Shown one piece after another: positions 47,771 to 58,386 of a stretch of 64,000 bases of DNA. The DNA is from Acetivibrio mesophilus. Its GTDB lineage: Bacteria > Bacillota > Clostridia > Acetivibrionales > Acetivibrionaceae. A program made the translations under genes and the position numbers. Where the stretch lies: NCBI RefSeq assembly GCF_004102745.1, contig NZ_RLII01000008.1:62001-126000 (forward strand). The letters are read 5' to 3'. The notes under the pieces were generated by a model, which was given only the letters and a program-made list of their open reading frames with translations, did not search any database and had not been told where the DNA came from. Positions within the stretch are counted from its first letter, which is position 1. Every line of letters starts with the position of its first letter.

Positions 47771-48193
47771 ATGAGGATAATGGGAATTGATTACGGCGAC
47801 AGCAGAATTGGGATTGCCATTAGCGACCCGTTGGGATGGACAGCTCAAGCACTTGAGACCATAAGCTGGAAAACAGATGTTGAAGTTCCGATTAAAAGAA
47901 TATCTGAATTAATTGAAGATTATGAGATAAAAACGGTCATCATAGGTTTTCCAAAAAACATGGATGGTACCGTTGGTGTTAGGGGAGAGAAGACAATAGA
48001 GTTTGTTGAGTTGTTGACCCAAAGAGTAAAGGATATTGAAGTTATAAAGTGGGATGAAAGGCTGACTACAGTTGCTGCGAACAGAACTATGCATGAAATG
48101 GGAGTAAAGAAGTCAAAAAAGAAGCTGGTTGTGGATCAGATTGCTGCAGTATATATTCTGCAGGGATATCTCGACAGCCAAGGTAAGGCTTGA
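47771..48193 (+). CDS. ruvX: Putative pre-16S rRNA nuclease RuvX (YqgF)
   Basis: RNase H-fold nuclease implicated in 5' maturation of 16S rRNA, 140 residues. Motifs GIDYGDSRIGIAISDPLG, VIIGFPKNMDGTVG, WDERLTT and DQIAAVYILQGYLD supply the catalytic acidic residues. ATG 47771 has GGAGG upstream; GTG 47756 overlaps that site. Confidence 0.93.
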   Translation: MRIMGIDYGDSRIGIAISDPLGWTAQALETISWKTDVEVPIKRISELIEDYEIKTVIIGFPKNMDGTVGVRGEKTIEFVELLTQRVKDIEVIKWDERLTTVAANRTMHEMGVKKSKKKLVVDQIAAVYILQGYLDSQGKA

Positions 48194-48375
48194 TATGTTG
48201 AAAAACAGGTTCTAGCTTGCAAATGCAGATGCTTTAACTGTATTTACTTGTGCAAAATCTTTTTTGCAACATATATAAATATTGATAAAGTGAAAATAAT
48301 AGTTATATGCACTGGAATTTATCGAGGGTTGTGATATAATCTATACTTAATAATGGAAAATAGGAGGAATATTTT

Positions 48376-48666
48376 ATGACAGAAGAAAGAGACGATCTTG
48401 TGGTACTGGTTGATGAGAATGGTGAGGAAAACGAGTTTGAACATCTGGATACAATTGATTATAACGGAAACGAATACGTAGTTCTCTTGCCGATTGAACA
48501 GAGCGAAGAGGAAAAAGACATGGAGGAAGTGGTTATCCTAAGGATTGATCAGAGCGCTGATGGAGAAGATAGCTTTGTGACTGTTGAGGATGACGAGGAA
48601 TTGGATGCTGTCTTTGAAGAGTTTAAGATGAGAATGGAAGAAGAATTCGAGTTTGATGAGGAGTAA
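48376..48666 (+). CDS. DUF1292 domain protein (YrzB family)
   Basis: A 96-residue, very acidic cytoplasmic protein of the DUF1292 family, usually encoded beside ireB and ruvX. Conserved features are VVLVDENGEENEFEHLDTI, YVVLLP and VVILRID. Function unknown. GGAGG precedes the ATG. Confidence 0.88.
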   Translation: MTEERDDLVVLVDENGEENEFEHLDTIDYNGNEYVVLLPIEQSEEEKDMEEVVILRIDQSADGEDSFVTVEDDEELDAVFEEFKMRMEEEFEFDEE

Positions 48667-48679
48667 TGCAAAAATACAT

Positions 48680-48720
48680 CCCCGGGTCTGGTGGTGAGAA
48701 ACCCAGATTCGGGGTTTTCC
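48680..48720 (+). terminator. Terminator after DUF1292
   Basis: CCCCGGGTCTGG pairs with CCCAGATTCGGGG with one mismatch, followed by TTTT. Confidence 0.75.
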
Positions 48721-48834
48721 TTATACAAAAATGATAACATAAATTGTATTTTTCTGATAAATGTAAAGAGGATTTTACTTTTTTATGTAGAAATATTAAT
48801 GTTGCAAATCTACTAAAGATAATGGGGGAATAAA

Positions 48835-49905
48835 ATGTTTAGCAATATTTCTTTTAAAAAGGGAGTAATGTTATTAGGAATATTAGCCCTTATGGTGTTT
48901 CCGGCTTCTTGTAACCGAAGCAGCAGTACAGGAAATGACGCGGATGCAAGTCCAGTGCCTACAGAAGACAATACCAACTTCGACTATATGGAGCAGGCAA
49001 GTCCTGATCCAAACAATGATGAAGAAAAAGTGAATTTTGTTTTTCCTGAAAAAGGCGTTAGGCCCTATGCTGTAATGATTGATAACCAGGGTTCGATTTG
49101 TCTTCCGCAAGGTGGAATGAGCCAGGCGCAGGTTATTTATGAAGCAGTTGTTGAGGGAGGCATAACGAGATATATGCCTGTATTCTGGGGACTGAAGACG
49201 GAGCTTATTGGGCCTGTCAGAAGCTCACGTCACTATTTCCTTGACTATGCAATGGAGCATGATGCAATTTATGTGCATATTGGATGGAGCCCCATGGCAA
49301 TGGCGGACATACCGAAGTTTGGAATAAATAACATAAACGGTGCCCACGGTGTTTTCTGGGATATTACACAGGACAAGTCAAACTGGCAGGATACCTATAC
49401 ATCGATGGAGAAACTGGAAGAGTATGTGAAAAAAGTCAACTATAGAACCAATACAGAAAAAGATATGGTCTTTAAGTATCATGAAAAAGATCAGGAGTTG
49501 ATAAATGGTAAAAAGGCAGAAAAAATCAACCTTGTATATTCTGCTGAGTATAAATCCTATTATGAATATGATGCTGAGAAAAAACTATACCTAAGGTTCA
49601 GAAATGGCAAGCCCCACATTGAAAGGCAGACTGAAGAACAGCTTACTGCAAAAAATATTATTATCCAGAAGGTTAAAAATTATGATATAAAGGGCGACCA
49701 GGCTGGAAGGCAAGAGGTTAATACAGTAGGAAGCGGAGAAGGTTATTATATTACAAATGGAAAGTGTATTGATATTACATGGTCAAAATCGTCTAGACCG
49801 GAGAAAACGAAATATCTCGATAGTGAAGGAAAAGAAATAGTTTTAAATCCCGGTCAGACATGGGTCCAGATATTCCCTGTATCGGGTAATTTTGAAATAG
49901 AATAA
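48835..49905 (+). CDS. DUF3048 lipoprotein (YerB-like)
   Basis: A 356-residue secreted protein. The N-terminal signal (KKGVMLLGILALMVFPASC) ends in a probable lipobox Cys at residue ~22, so it is likely anchored to the outer face of the membrane. An Asp/Pro-rich linker follows, then a DUF3048 domain (PYAVMIDNQGSICLPQGGMSQAQVIYEAVVEGGITRYMPVF, GPVRSSRHYFLDYA). The family is common in Firmicutes. A link to cell-wall or spore metabolism has been suggested but the role is unknown to me. Confidence 0.87.
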   Translation: MFSNISFKKGVMLLGILALMVFPASCNRSSSTGNDADASPVPTEDNTNFDYMEQASPDPNNDEEKVNFVFPEKGVRPYAVMIDNQGSICLPQGGMSQAQVIYEAVVEGGITRYMPVFWGLKTELIGPVRSSRHYFLDYAMEHDAIYVHIGWSPMAMADIPKFGINNINGAHGVFWDITQDKSNWQDTYTSMEKLEEYVKKVNYRTNTEKDMVFKYHEKDQELINGKKAEKINLVYSAEYKSYYEYDAEKKLYLRFRNGKPHIERQTEEQLTAKNIIIQKVKNYDIKGDQAGRQEVNTVGSGEGYYITNGKCIDITWSKSSRPEKTKYLDSEGKEIVLNPGQTWVQIFPVSGNFEIE

Positions 49906-50175
49906 GCATAGGTGCATAAAAAGCCATCAACAGAAGAAATTGTGCCGGACATGGCATCCTACCGATATAGGTTGATGTTGATAAAAAAGAGCATATTGGT
50001 TATTATTATATATAGAACATATGTAAGTAATAGCATTTTAGCATTATAGTGTTCAAAAATTCTGAATAAGGTATAATAGTTAGACCAAAAAAACTGTTTT
50101 TAGTTTAACAGTAGTATATATCAAATATATGATTAATATTATATGCCTATTCATTTGATTTTTATGGAGGTTAAG

Positions 50176-52017
50176 TTGGGTATTAGAGTTAGTGATAGAA
50201 TATTACAAAATGTAGAGAAACCATCAAGGTATACTGGGAATGAATGGAATAGCGTTATAAAGGATTTAAATGAAATTGATATTAGGTTTGCTTTCTGTTT
50301 TCCGGATGTCTATGAAGTCGGAATGTCTCATCTGGGCATGAAAATATTGTATCACCTTCTCAACGAGAGGAGTGATACTTACTGTGAAAGGGTTTTTGCT
50401 CCATGGGTTGACATGGAAGCAAAAATGAGGGAGCATAATATACCTCTTTTTGCCCTTGAGACCCGAGATCCATTAACTGAGTTTGATTTTGTAGGTTTTA
50501 CTCTTCAGTATGAGATGAGTTATACAAATATAATAAACATGCTTGATCTTGCGGGAATACCTGTGTTGAGCAGCGAGAGGACAAAGGAGCATCCTTTTGT
50601 TTGTGCCGGTGGTCCTTGTGCATATAATCCGGAGCCTTTGGCAGATTTTGTGGATTTTTTCATGATGGGCGAAGGCGAGGAAATAATTAATGAAGTTATG
50701 GATGTGTATGTCCAATGGAAGAAGCAAAACTTGCCAAGAGAAGAATTTTTGCGTTCCATATCATCAATAGAGGGAATATATATTCCTCAATTCTATGAGG
50801 TAAAATACAACGATGATGGTACTATAAGCTCTTTTTCGCCAAAAAAGGACGAGTATCCGAAGAAAATAAGAAAAAGGATTATAAAGGATCTGGACAAGGT
50901 TTATTTTCCGGAAAAAATAGTTGTTCCTTTTACGGGAATTGTCCATGACAGGATAATGGTTGAGTTGTTCCGAGGCTGCACCAGGGGGTGTAGGTTCTGT
51001 CAGGCAGGTTTTATTTATAGGCCCGTGAGAGAAAGAACGGCGGACAGGCTTTTGGAGATATCCAGAAAGCTTCAGGAGAGTACGGGCTATGAGGAAATGT
51101 CGCTTACTTCTCTAAGCACAAGCGACTATACGTCGTTAAAAGAGCTCACCGATGGGTTGATTAGTGAGATGGAGCCAAAAAAGGTGAACCTTTCTCTTCC
51201 CTCCCTTCGAGTGGATTCCTTTTCCCTTGAACTTATGGAAAAGGCACAGAAGGTTCGAAAAAGCGGCCTTACTTTTGCACCTGAAGCGGGAACTCAGAGG
51301 CTTCGTAATGTTATAAATAAAGGGGTAACGGAAGAAGATCTTATAAAATCGGTTTCTACAGCTTTTGGAGGCGGTTGGAACGGAGTAAAGCTTTACTTTA
51401 TGCTGGGTCTTCCGACGGAAACCTTGGATGATATTGCAGGTATTGCAGAACTTGGACATAAAGTTGTTGAGGCATATATGAGTACACCAAAGGAAAAAAG
51501 AGGCAAAGGGCTTAATGTTACCATAAGCACATCATCCTTTGTTCCAAAACCCTTTACCCCCTTTCAGTGGGAGCCTCAGGACAGCATGGAGGTTTTGAGA
51601 GAAAAACAGTTCTTCCTAAAAGGCAGAATAAAAAGCAAGAATATTAAGTACAATTGGCATGACCCACAGCTTAGCTTTCTTGAAGCAATTTTTGCCCGGG
51701 GAGACCGGAAGTTGGGAAAGGTACTATTGAAGGCTTTTGAAAAGGGATGTAAATTTGACAGTTGGGGTGAGCATTTCAAATTTGACAGTTGGATGGAGTC
51801 TTTCCGTGAATGCGGAATTGATCCTTTATTCTATGCTGGCAGAAAAAGGTCATATGATGAAATTTTGCCTTGGGATCATATTGATATCGGAGTCTCGAAG
51901 AAATTCTTGCAAAGAGAACATGAAAAGGCTTTAAAAGAAGAAGTTACCTCAAACTGCAGAGTGAACTGTTCTGGCTGTGGGGCCACTGTCTTTGAGGGAG
52001 GGATTTGTGTTGAGTAG
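50176..52017 (+). CDS. TIGR03960 family B12-binding/radical SAM protein
   Basis: About 613 residues. An N-terminal B12-binding-like domain (FCFPDVYEVGMSHLGMKILYHLLN, GGPCAYNPEPLADFVDFFMMGEGEE) precedes a radical SAM core with RGCTRGCRFCQAG (Cys268, Cys272, Cys275). A Cys-rich tail (CRVNCSGCG) closes the protein. The family almost always accompanies TIGR03936, rng and L21, so a role in ribosome or RNA modification is suspected but unproven. TTG 50176 is chosen since GGAGG lies five bases upstream; ATG 50143 has none. The end overlaps the next gene by 11 bases. Confidence 0.88.
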   Translation: MGIRVSDRILQNVEKPSRYTGNEWNSVIKDLNEIDIRFAFCFPDVYEVGMSHLGMKILYHLLNERSDTYCERVFAPWVDMEAKMREHNIPLFALETRDPLTEFDFVGFTLQYEMSYTNIINMLDLAGIPVLSSERTKEHPFVCAGGPCAYNPEPLADFVDFFMMGEGEEIINEVMDVYVQWKKQNLPREEFLRSISSIEGIYIPQFYEVKYNDDGTISSFSPKKDEYPKKIRKRIIKDLDKVYFPEKIVVPFTGIVHDRIMVELFRGCTRGCRFCQAGFIYRPVRERTADRLLEISRKLQESTGYEEMSLTSLSTSDYTSLKELTDGLISEMEPKKVNLSLPSLRVDSFSLELMEKAQKVRKSGLTFAPEAGTQRLRNVINKGVTEEDLIKSVSTAFGGGWNGVKLYFMLGLPTETLDDIAGIAELGHKVVEAYMSTPKEKRGKGLNVTISTSSFVPKPFTPFQWEPQDSMEVLREKQFFLKGRIKSKNIKYNWHDPQLSFLEAIFARGDRKLGKVLLKAFEKGCKFDSWGEHFKFDSWMESFRECGIDPLFYAGRKRSYDEILPWDHIDIGVSKKFLQREHEKALKEEVTSNCRVNCSGCGATVFEGGICVE

Positions 52018-52831
52018 CATCAGGGTAAAGTTTGTCCGGGGTGAGGAAGTAAAGTACATTTCGCATCTGGATTTGATGAAGATGTTTGAAAGAGCTCTAA
52101 GGCGTTCAAAAATTCCTATAGCATATTCTCAGGGGTTTAACCCTCATCCGGATATGGTGTTTGGGCTTCCGCTTTCGGTGGGAGTTACCAGCGAATCGGA
52201 ATATGCTGATTTTGAGCTTGAAAGCGATGTTAATCCCAGTGAGTTCACACAGAGACTGAACCAAAACCTTCCCGTCGGTATAGAAATTGTCGGTGCTTGT
52301 GAGAATAAGATGACTTCCAACATCATGGCTTCAGTGGCAGGCGCATCATACGAAGTATTGGTTTTGACTGAGGGCAAAGTTGGAGTAGAAGATTTGAAAA
52401 GCAAACTTGTGGGATTTCTAAAAGAAGAGCAGATATTTATTGAAAAAGCATCTAAGGGGAAGTTAAAGAAGATAGATATACGTCCAATGATTTATAGTAT
52501 TGATGTAAACAGTGCAGGAAATTCAGAGGTTGCCGAAAATACAGAAGCTGCTTTCGGGTATACAAACCCCTGGATTCTAAGATACGTTGATATGCTAAAG
52601 GCTGAGGATAATCAATTCAAGCAAAATAATCCATCGGCAATTTTGTGCTTTACAATGCTACTTGCTGCAGGAAGTGTGGCAAATTTAAAACCGGAGTTTG
52701 CTATTATGGCCTTTGGAAGATATGCAGGCATTGATTTTGACATATTGAAAATACATCGTTCCGGTCTTTTCATTGGAACCAGAGAAAAATTGATGAATCC
52801 TCTGGACGGTCATGTATTATTATCTATATGA
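52007..52831 (+). CDS. TIGR03936 family radical-SAM-linked protein (DUF2344)
   Basis: About 274 residues, family DUF2344/TIGR03936, usually fused to or paired with the preceding radical SAM protein. The conserved start IRVKFVRGEEVKYISHLDLMKMFERALRRSKIPIAYSQGFNPHP is present. It starts at GTG 52007 or TTG 52010, both just after GGGAGGG inside the end of the upstream gene. Ten bases before rng. Function unknown; a helper in RNA modification is inferred from partners. Confidence 0.85.
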   Translation: MLSSIRVKFVRGEEVKYISHLDLMKMFERALRRSKIPIAYSQGFNPHPDMVFGLPLSVGVTSESEYADFELESDVNPSEFTQRLNQNLPVGIEIVGACENKMTSNIMASVAGASYEVLVLTEGKVGVEDLKSKLVGFLKEEQIFIEKASKGKLKKIDIRPMIYSIDVNSAGNSEVAENTEAAFGYTNPWILRYVDMLKAEDNQFKQNNPSAILCFTMLLAAGSVANLKPEFAIMAFGRYAGIDFDILKIHRSGLFIGTREKLMNPLDGHVLLSI

Positions 52832-52840
52832 GGTGGTAGA

Positions 52841-54334
52841 ATGGTTAGTGAAATTGTTGTTGATGTGGGGCTTAATGAAAGAAGAGTGGCTCTTTTAGAA
52901 GACAAAGAGCTGGTTGAGATATTTATAGAGAGAAACGATTCGGAACGTCTTGTGGGCAATATTTATAGAGGACGAGTAGAAAGCGTTCTACCTGGCATGC
53001 AGGCGGCATTTATAGATATTGGATATGAAAAGAATGCTTTTTTGTATGTCGGAGATGCCATATCGCAGAAAGAATTTTCTGAAGATGACGAAGAGGTTTA
53101 TAACGAGGTTAAAAGCCATAGTATTGAAGAGATATTAAGACCCGGTCAAGAAATAACGGTACAGGTGACCAAGGAACCCATAGGAACAAAAGGACCTAGG
53201 GTTACTACCCACATAACGCTGCCGGGAAGGCAGATGGTGCTTCTTCCTAATGCTGATTACGTCGGTATTTCCAGAAGGATAGAGCAGGAGGAGGAACGTT
53301 CGAAGCTTAAGAAGATTGCAGAAAAAATTAAGCCCAAGAATATGGGGATAATCGTAAGGACTGTTTCTGAAGGTAAACGAGAGGAAGACTTTAAAAATGA
53401 TCTGAACTTTTTGGTTAAGCTTTGGGCAAAGATTAAGCAGAGGGAACAGAGTGGACCGGTTCCCCGTTGCCTGCACAAGGATTTGAGCATAATTTATAGA
53501 GCTGTCAGAGACATCTTTACATGGAATATTGACAGGTTTATTATTAATGATCGACAGGAATATAACAAGGTTCTTGAACTAGTTGAAATGCTTTCACCGG
53601 CTCTGAAGCTGAGGGTTGAGTATTTTAACAAAAATATTGATTTGTTTGAGCATTACCAGATTGACAGTATGATACAGAAAGCATTGGCCAAAAAAGTCTG
53701 GTTAAAATGCGGAGGATATCTTATAATTGAGAGAACAAAGGCTCTTACGGTTATTGATGTAAATACAGGAAAATACGTCGGAGTAAACAATCTGGAGGAA
53801 ACCGTCTTAAAAACCAATCTTGATGCTGTTAAAGAGATTGGAAAGCAATTGAGACTTAGGGATATCGGCGGCATAATTATTATTGATTTTATTGATATGC
53901 ATGAGCCGGAGCACCAGCGGGAGGTAATAGAGGCCCTAAAGCAGGTGCTGAAAAAGGATCGCACCAAGACCACTGTAGTAGGTATGACTGGCCTTGGTCT
54001 CATTGAAATGACGAGAAAAAAGGTGAGGGAAGGTCTTGAATCTATGGTACTCCATGACTGCCCTTATTGTGAAGGAAAAGGGAAAATACTTACGCCTGAG
54101 TCGGTTGCAAGGAATATTGAGAAGGAAATAAGCAAATACTTCACAAAAACGATAGCCAATGCCATTATGGTAGAGGTGCATCCTACTGTAGCCGAGGTGT
54201 TAAGGGGCGAAGACAACGATAATCTTACAAGAATTCAGAATTTATTTAATAAAAAAGTCATAATCAAGCCGACAGCAGAAGTGAGTCATGAGGAAATGAA
54301 AATAAAAGAAGTTGACATAGATACACTGTTGTGA
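52841..54334 (+). CDS. rng: Ribonuclease G (RNase E/G family)
   Basis: Endoribonuclease for rRNA maturation and mRNA decay, 497 residues. An S1 domain (~35-130, GNIYRGRVESVLPGMQAAFIDIG) precedes the catalytic domain with VIDVNTGK and GIIIIDFIDM (Mg-binding aspartates). The zinc-link CPYCEGKG is at ~400. No C-terminal degradosome scaffold is present, so it is G-type. It is co-directional with the TIGR03936 gene, GAGGTGG upstream. Confidence 0.92.
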   Translation: MVSEIVVDVGLNERRVALLEDKELVEIFIERNDSERLVGNIYRGRVESVLPGMQAAFIDIGYEKNAFLYVGDAISQKEFSEDDEEVYNEVKSHSIEEILRPGQEITVQVTKEPIGTKGPRVTTHITLPGRQMVLLPNADYVGISRRIEQEEERSKLKKIAEKIKPKNMGIIVRTVSEGKREEDFKNDLNFLVKLWAKIKQREQSGPVPRCLHKDLSIIYRAVRDIFTWNIDRFIINDRQEYNKVLELVEMLSPALKLRVEYFNKNIDLFEHYQIDSMIQKALAKKVWLKCGGYLIIERTKALTVIDVNTGKYVGVNNLEETVLKTNLDAVKEIGKQLRLRDIGGIIIIDFIDMHEPEHQREVIEALKQVLKKDRTKTTVVGMTGLGLIEMTRKKVREGLESMVLHDCPYCEGKGKILTPESVARNIEKEISKYFTKTIANAIMVEVHPTVAEVLRGEDNDNLTRIQNLFNKKVIIKPTAEVSHEEMKIKEVDIDTLL

Positions 54335-54339
54335 TAGAA

Positions 54340-54440
54340 TATTGCGGTAGCCGCTCGGTTCAGGTTTAGTAAATGCAAGCAATAGTTTATTCTGTTGCTG
54401 CTACCTTTTGCCGGCGAGACTGGGTAGGGAGGTGTTTTAT
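54340..54440 (+). promoter_or_regulatory. Probable L21 leader (autoregulatory mRNA structure)
   Basis: The bases before rplU contain GTAGCCGCTCGGTTCAGG, an extended loop and GCCGGCGAGACTGGGTAG just before GGAGGTG, reminiscent of the Firmicute L21 leader. Called by memory of the motif, not by a covariance search. Confidence 0.5.
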
Positions 54441-54752
54441 ATGTACGCTATAATTGAGACAGGCGGAAAACAGTACAAGGTTCAGGAAGGTGACGTAGTT
54501 TTTATTGAAAAGCTCATGAATGAAGAAGGTTCTGCGATCACTTTTGATAAGGTTGTGGCTGTAGCAAAGGAGGACAAAGTGAGCTTCGGCGCTCCGTTCG
54601 TAAGCAATGCCACTGTCACTGCTAAAGTATTGAGCCATGGTAAGGATAAAAAGGTTATTGTTTTCAAATATAAGCCTAAGAAAGGTTATAGAAGAAAGCA
54701 GGGCCACAGACAGCCTTATACGAAAATTCAGATTGAAAAGATAAATGCATAA
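54441..54752 (+). CDS. rplU: 50S ribosomal protein L21
   Basis: A 103-residue L21 that binds 23S rRNA. It begins [18 protein letters not shown] and ends in the basic signature [27 protein letters not shown] 54441 follows GGGAGGTG. First gene of the conserved rplU-prp-rpmA operon. Confidence 0.97.
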   Translation: MYAIIETGGKQYKVQEGDVVFIEKLMNEEGSAITFDKVVAVAKEDKVSFGAPFVSNATVTAKVLSHGKDKKVIVFKYKPKKGYRRKQGHRQPYTKIQIEKINA

Positions 54753-54764
54753 GGTATTAATCCG

Positions 54765-55106
54765 ATGATTAAAGTCAAAGTAATCAGGGATAGTGATGGT
54801 TTCATACGTGAATTTACAGTTACAGGACATGCAGGCTATAGCAGGCGCGGAAGAGATATTGTGTGTGCGGCTGTATCGGCTCTTGCGTATGCTGCAGCGG
54901 GAGCTCTGGAAGAGCTTGCCGGCATAAAAGGGTATACCGAAAGGGATGGATATATGAGATGTGCTGTCCCGAAAGAGATACCGGCAGAGAAAAAAGAGAC
55001 GGCTAGAACTATCCTTGAGACTGTGGTATTAGGTTTAAAACAAGTTGAACTTGGATATGAAAAGTATGTTTCGGTTTTAGATAAGGAGGTGTTAACCGAT
55101 GATTAA
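54765..55106 (+). CDS. prp: Ribosomal-processing cysteine protease Prp
   Basis: A 113-residue cysteine protease that removes the N-terminal extension of L27 in Firmicutes. The catalytic His lies in VTGHAGYS (~residue 22) and Cys in [13 protein letters not shown] (~residue 34). It lies between rplU and rpmA and overlaps the rpmA start by eight bases. Confidence 0.93.
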   Translation: MIKVKVIRDSDGFIREFTVTGHAGYSRRGRDIVCAAVSALAYAAAGALEELAGIKGYTERDGYMRCAVPKEIPAEKKETARTILETVVLGLKQVELGYEKYVSVLDKEVLTDD

Positions 55107-55377
55107 GGCTAATTTGCAGTTGTTTGCCCATAAAAAAGGTGTGGGTAGTACAAGAAACGGTCGTGATAGTGAATCTAAAAGACTTGGAGTAAAAAGAGCC
55201 GACGGTCAGTTTGTTACGGCCGGGAACATTCTGGTTAGACAGAGAGGTACAAAAATACATCCCGGTACAAATGTTGGAATCGGGAAGGACGATACACTCT
55301 TTGCTTTAGTAGATGGAAGAGTGAAGTTCTCAAGGTTGGGTAGAGATAGAAAACAAGTAAGTATTATTACAGCATAG
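55099..55377 (+). CDS. rpmA: 50S ribosomal protein L27
   Basis: A 92-residue L27 of the peptidyl-transferase centre. The N-terminus [18 protein letters not shown] includes the Prp cleavage site, expected after LQLF to leave [18 protein letters not shown] and the C-terminal domain are standard. It overlaps prp by eight bases. Confidence 0.97.
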   Translation: MIKANLQLFAHKKGVGSTRNGRDSESKRLGVKRADGQFVTAGNILVRQRGTKIHPGTNVGIGKDDTLFALVDGRVKFSRLGRDRKQVSIITA

Positions 55378-55390
55378 AGAATAAATTGTG

Positions 55391-55420
55391 AATCCCGGTT
55401 TTACCGGGATTTAATTTTTA
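55391..55420 (+). terminator. Terminator after rpmA
   Basis: AATCCCGGT and ACCGGGATT with a short T loop, followed by an AT tail. Confidence 0.75.
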
Positions 55421-55480
55421 TATTTGTGCAATACTAAGGGATAGAAAAATTCTTTATTATAGTATATGCCATGGAGTTGA

Positions 55481-56761
<1,281 letters not shown>

Positions 56762-56905
56762 AATTTATTAAAACACCCTTTAAATGTTGGACCTAACAAT
56801 GTATACAAAAAGAATTGCTGGACAGATATGCATTGTATGTTGTAAAATATATATATAATAAACTTAATATAAGCATGATAAAACGGAGGGGCATTAGTAA
56901 GCTTT

Positions 56906-57094
56906 ATGGAATGTTTTAATTGTGGAAACTGTAAAACCGGCAGTGCGGCGTATTATTGCTTGATGAAGGATGATTTTCTGCTAAACGAAGAAGCTACATC
57001 CCAAGTGGTTGAAAAGACCAGGGCGGGATGGAAAAAGGGGCATCCTGGATATGAGGTTCAAAGGAGAAAAAGCCGGAAGGAAGTTGAGGCATAA
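56906..57094 (+). CDS. Small cysteine-containing protein of unknown function
   Basis: 62 residues, starting ECFNCGNCKTG with three Cys in CxxCxxC spacing, a fourth Cys at ~18, then a basic tail (RRKSRKE). It could bind a metal ion. GGAGGGG is 15 bases before the ATG, rather far. It lies between obgE and yhbY with a terminator after it, which supports a real gene. No family is recognised. Confidence 0.6.
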   Translation: MECFNCGNCKTGSAAYYCLMKDDFLLNEEATSQVVEKTRAGWKKGHPGYEVQRRKSRKEVEA

Positions 57095-57103
57095 TAAGAC
57101 ATG

Positions 57104-57137
57104 AATGGGGATAGGTTCAGCTATCCCCATTATTTTG
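57104..57137 (+). terminator. Terminator after the small Cys protein gene
   Basis: AATGGGGATAG and CTATCCCCATT form a perfect stem with a six-base loop, followed by a short T stretch. Confidence 0.8.
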
Positions 57138-57212
57138 AGTTATTTTGCAAATATGAGGTATTATAACAGTCCGATTGGATTGAAATAGAAATAATTAACA
57201 AGGAGAGTTTAT

Positions 57213-57503
57213 ATGCTTACAGGTAAGCAGAGAAGTTATTTAAGAAGTCTTGCAAACAGTGTCGAACCTATTTTTCAGGTTGGCAAGGGTGGAATAAATG
57301 ATAATATGATAAAGCAATTTAACGAGGCTTTAGAGGCCCGGGAGCTTATAAAAGTTACAGTGCTTAAAAATGCCATGGTTGAGACAAAAGAAGTTTGCAA
57401 TGAAGCGGCAAGTCTTGTAGGAGCTGAAGTAGTACAGGTTATAGGGAATAAATTTGTCCTTTATAAGGAATCAAAGGAGAATAGGTTAATAGAGCTTCCA
57501 TAA
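57213..57503 (+). CDS. yhbY: YhbY family RNA-binding protein (CRM domain)
   Basis: A 96-residue CRM-domain protein that associates with pre-50S particles. The start LTGKQRSYLRSLANSVEPIFQVGKGG (GxxG-type loop) and the final VVQVIGNKFVLYKESKEN are typical. ATG behind AAGGAGAG. Confidence 0.93.
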   Translation: MLTGKQRSYLRSLANSVEPIFQVGKGGINDNMIKQFNEALEARELIKVTVLKNAMVETKEVCNEAASLVGAEVVQVIGNKFVLYKESKENRLIELP

Positions 57504-57537
57504 TATGTATTTTTAATGCTAAAAAGTGACGTTGGGA

Positions 57538-57560
57538 GAGCCCCATAAGGGGCTCGGTGT
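57538..57560. terminator. Hairpin between convergent yhbY and DUF4364 genes
   Basis: GAGCCCC, an ATAA loop and GGGGCTC form a perfect stem usable from both sides. Confidence 0.65.
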
Positions 57561-57573
57561 ACCAACAAAAATA

Positions 57574-58128
57574 TTACTTTTGCTCATTGTTTTCAGTTCT
57601 GTCTTTTAGAAGGCTTTCAATTATTTCGCTATATATTTCCTGGGGGTACTTCTTCCAGTTTTCACAAATTCGCCGTGCATCATTTTTGGTTCCAACAGTA
57701 ACCTTTAAATCTATAAGAGTAAAATTATCTTCCCGAACCTGACACAAAACAGTAAACTCATTTTCCCTGCCTGGAATGTAGTCGGCGGATATAAAGGTTT
57801 CATTTCTGATATTGTTCCTTATATTGGATATGCTATTATCAATCAGGCTCTTTATACCCCTAGGAATATGGTTGGTAAAATAACTCAGTGTCTGTTTTCC
57901 CGAAGGAGTAATGGTGTAAAATGCTTTATTATCAATATTTTCAAATAATAAATAGTTATTGCTGCAAAGTTCATCGAGAAGCTGCTGAAGCATGAAATAA
58001 TTCATAAATTTATTCTCTAGGATGATTTTTGTTATTTGCAGGTTACTGATTGGTATATTTACTTTGTCAATAATATAAAGCAGAATTAGTTTATTCTCTG
58101 CGAGTTCTTTGTTGCTGCCGATACTCAT
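57574..58128 (-). CDS. DUF4364 family winged-helix-like protein
   Basis: About 184 residues. The N-terminal part (~15-85, LILLYIIDKVNIPISNLQITKIIL, LQQLLDELCSNNYLLFEN, YTITPSGKQTLSYF) looks like a winged helix of the PadR/DUF4364 sort, so a transcriptional regulator is likely. The start on the reverse strand is set at 58128 because AAAGGA has good spacing to that ATG, whereas the ATG at 58140 abuts it. It is convergent with yhbY. Target genes are unknown. Confidence 0.8.
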   Translation of the reverse strand: MSIGSNKELAENKLILLYIIDKVNIPISNLQITKIILENKFMNYFMLQQLLDELCSNNYLLFENIDNKAFYTITPSGKQTLSYFTNHIPRGIKSLIDNSISNIRNNIRNETFISADYIPGRENEFTVLCQVREDNFTLIDLKVTVGTKNDARRICENWKKYPQEIYSEIIESLLKDRTENNEQK

Positions 58129-58386
58129 AGCAATAATCATTCCTTTCGCTCAGCTTATTTACGTTTCTTATTATGTAATCATATAATATGTTGAGTGTAT
58201 TATAACATAGTAAAGGGGTGTTATGCCATATTGCCCGCAAACAAATCGAATTTTAGTTTGTATTTATGATTATATATAAAATTGCGAATAAACAATGACA
58301 CATGCTGGAAGAATTGCAATGTATGTTTTATAATATGTTAATGTATATTATTGTGAAAAATAAAGACTTTAGCGAGGAGTATTTTT

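Noticed and set aside
57574-57742. Forward-strand open frame overlapping the reverse DUF4364 gene
   Set aside because: It is the complement of the C-terminal part of DUF4364 and has no ribosome-binding site.
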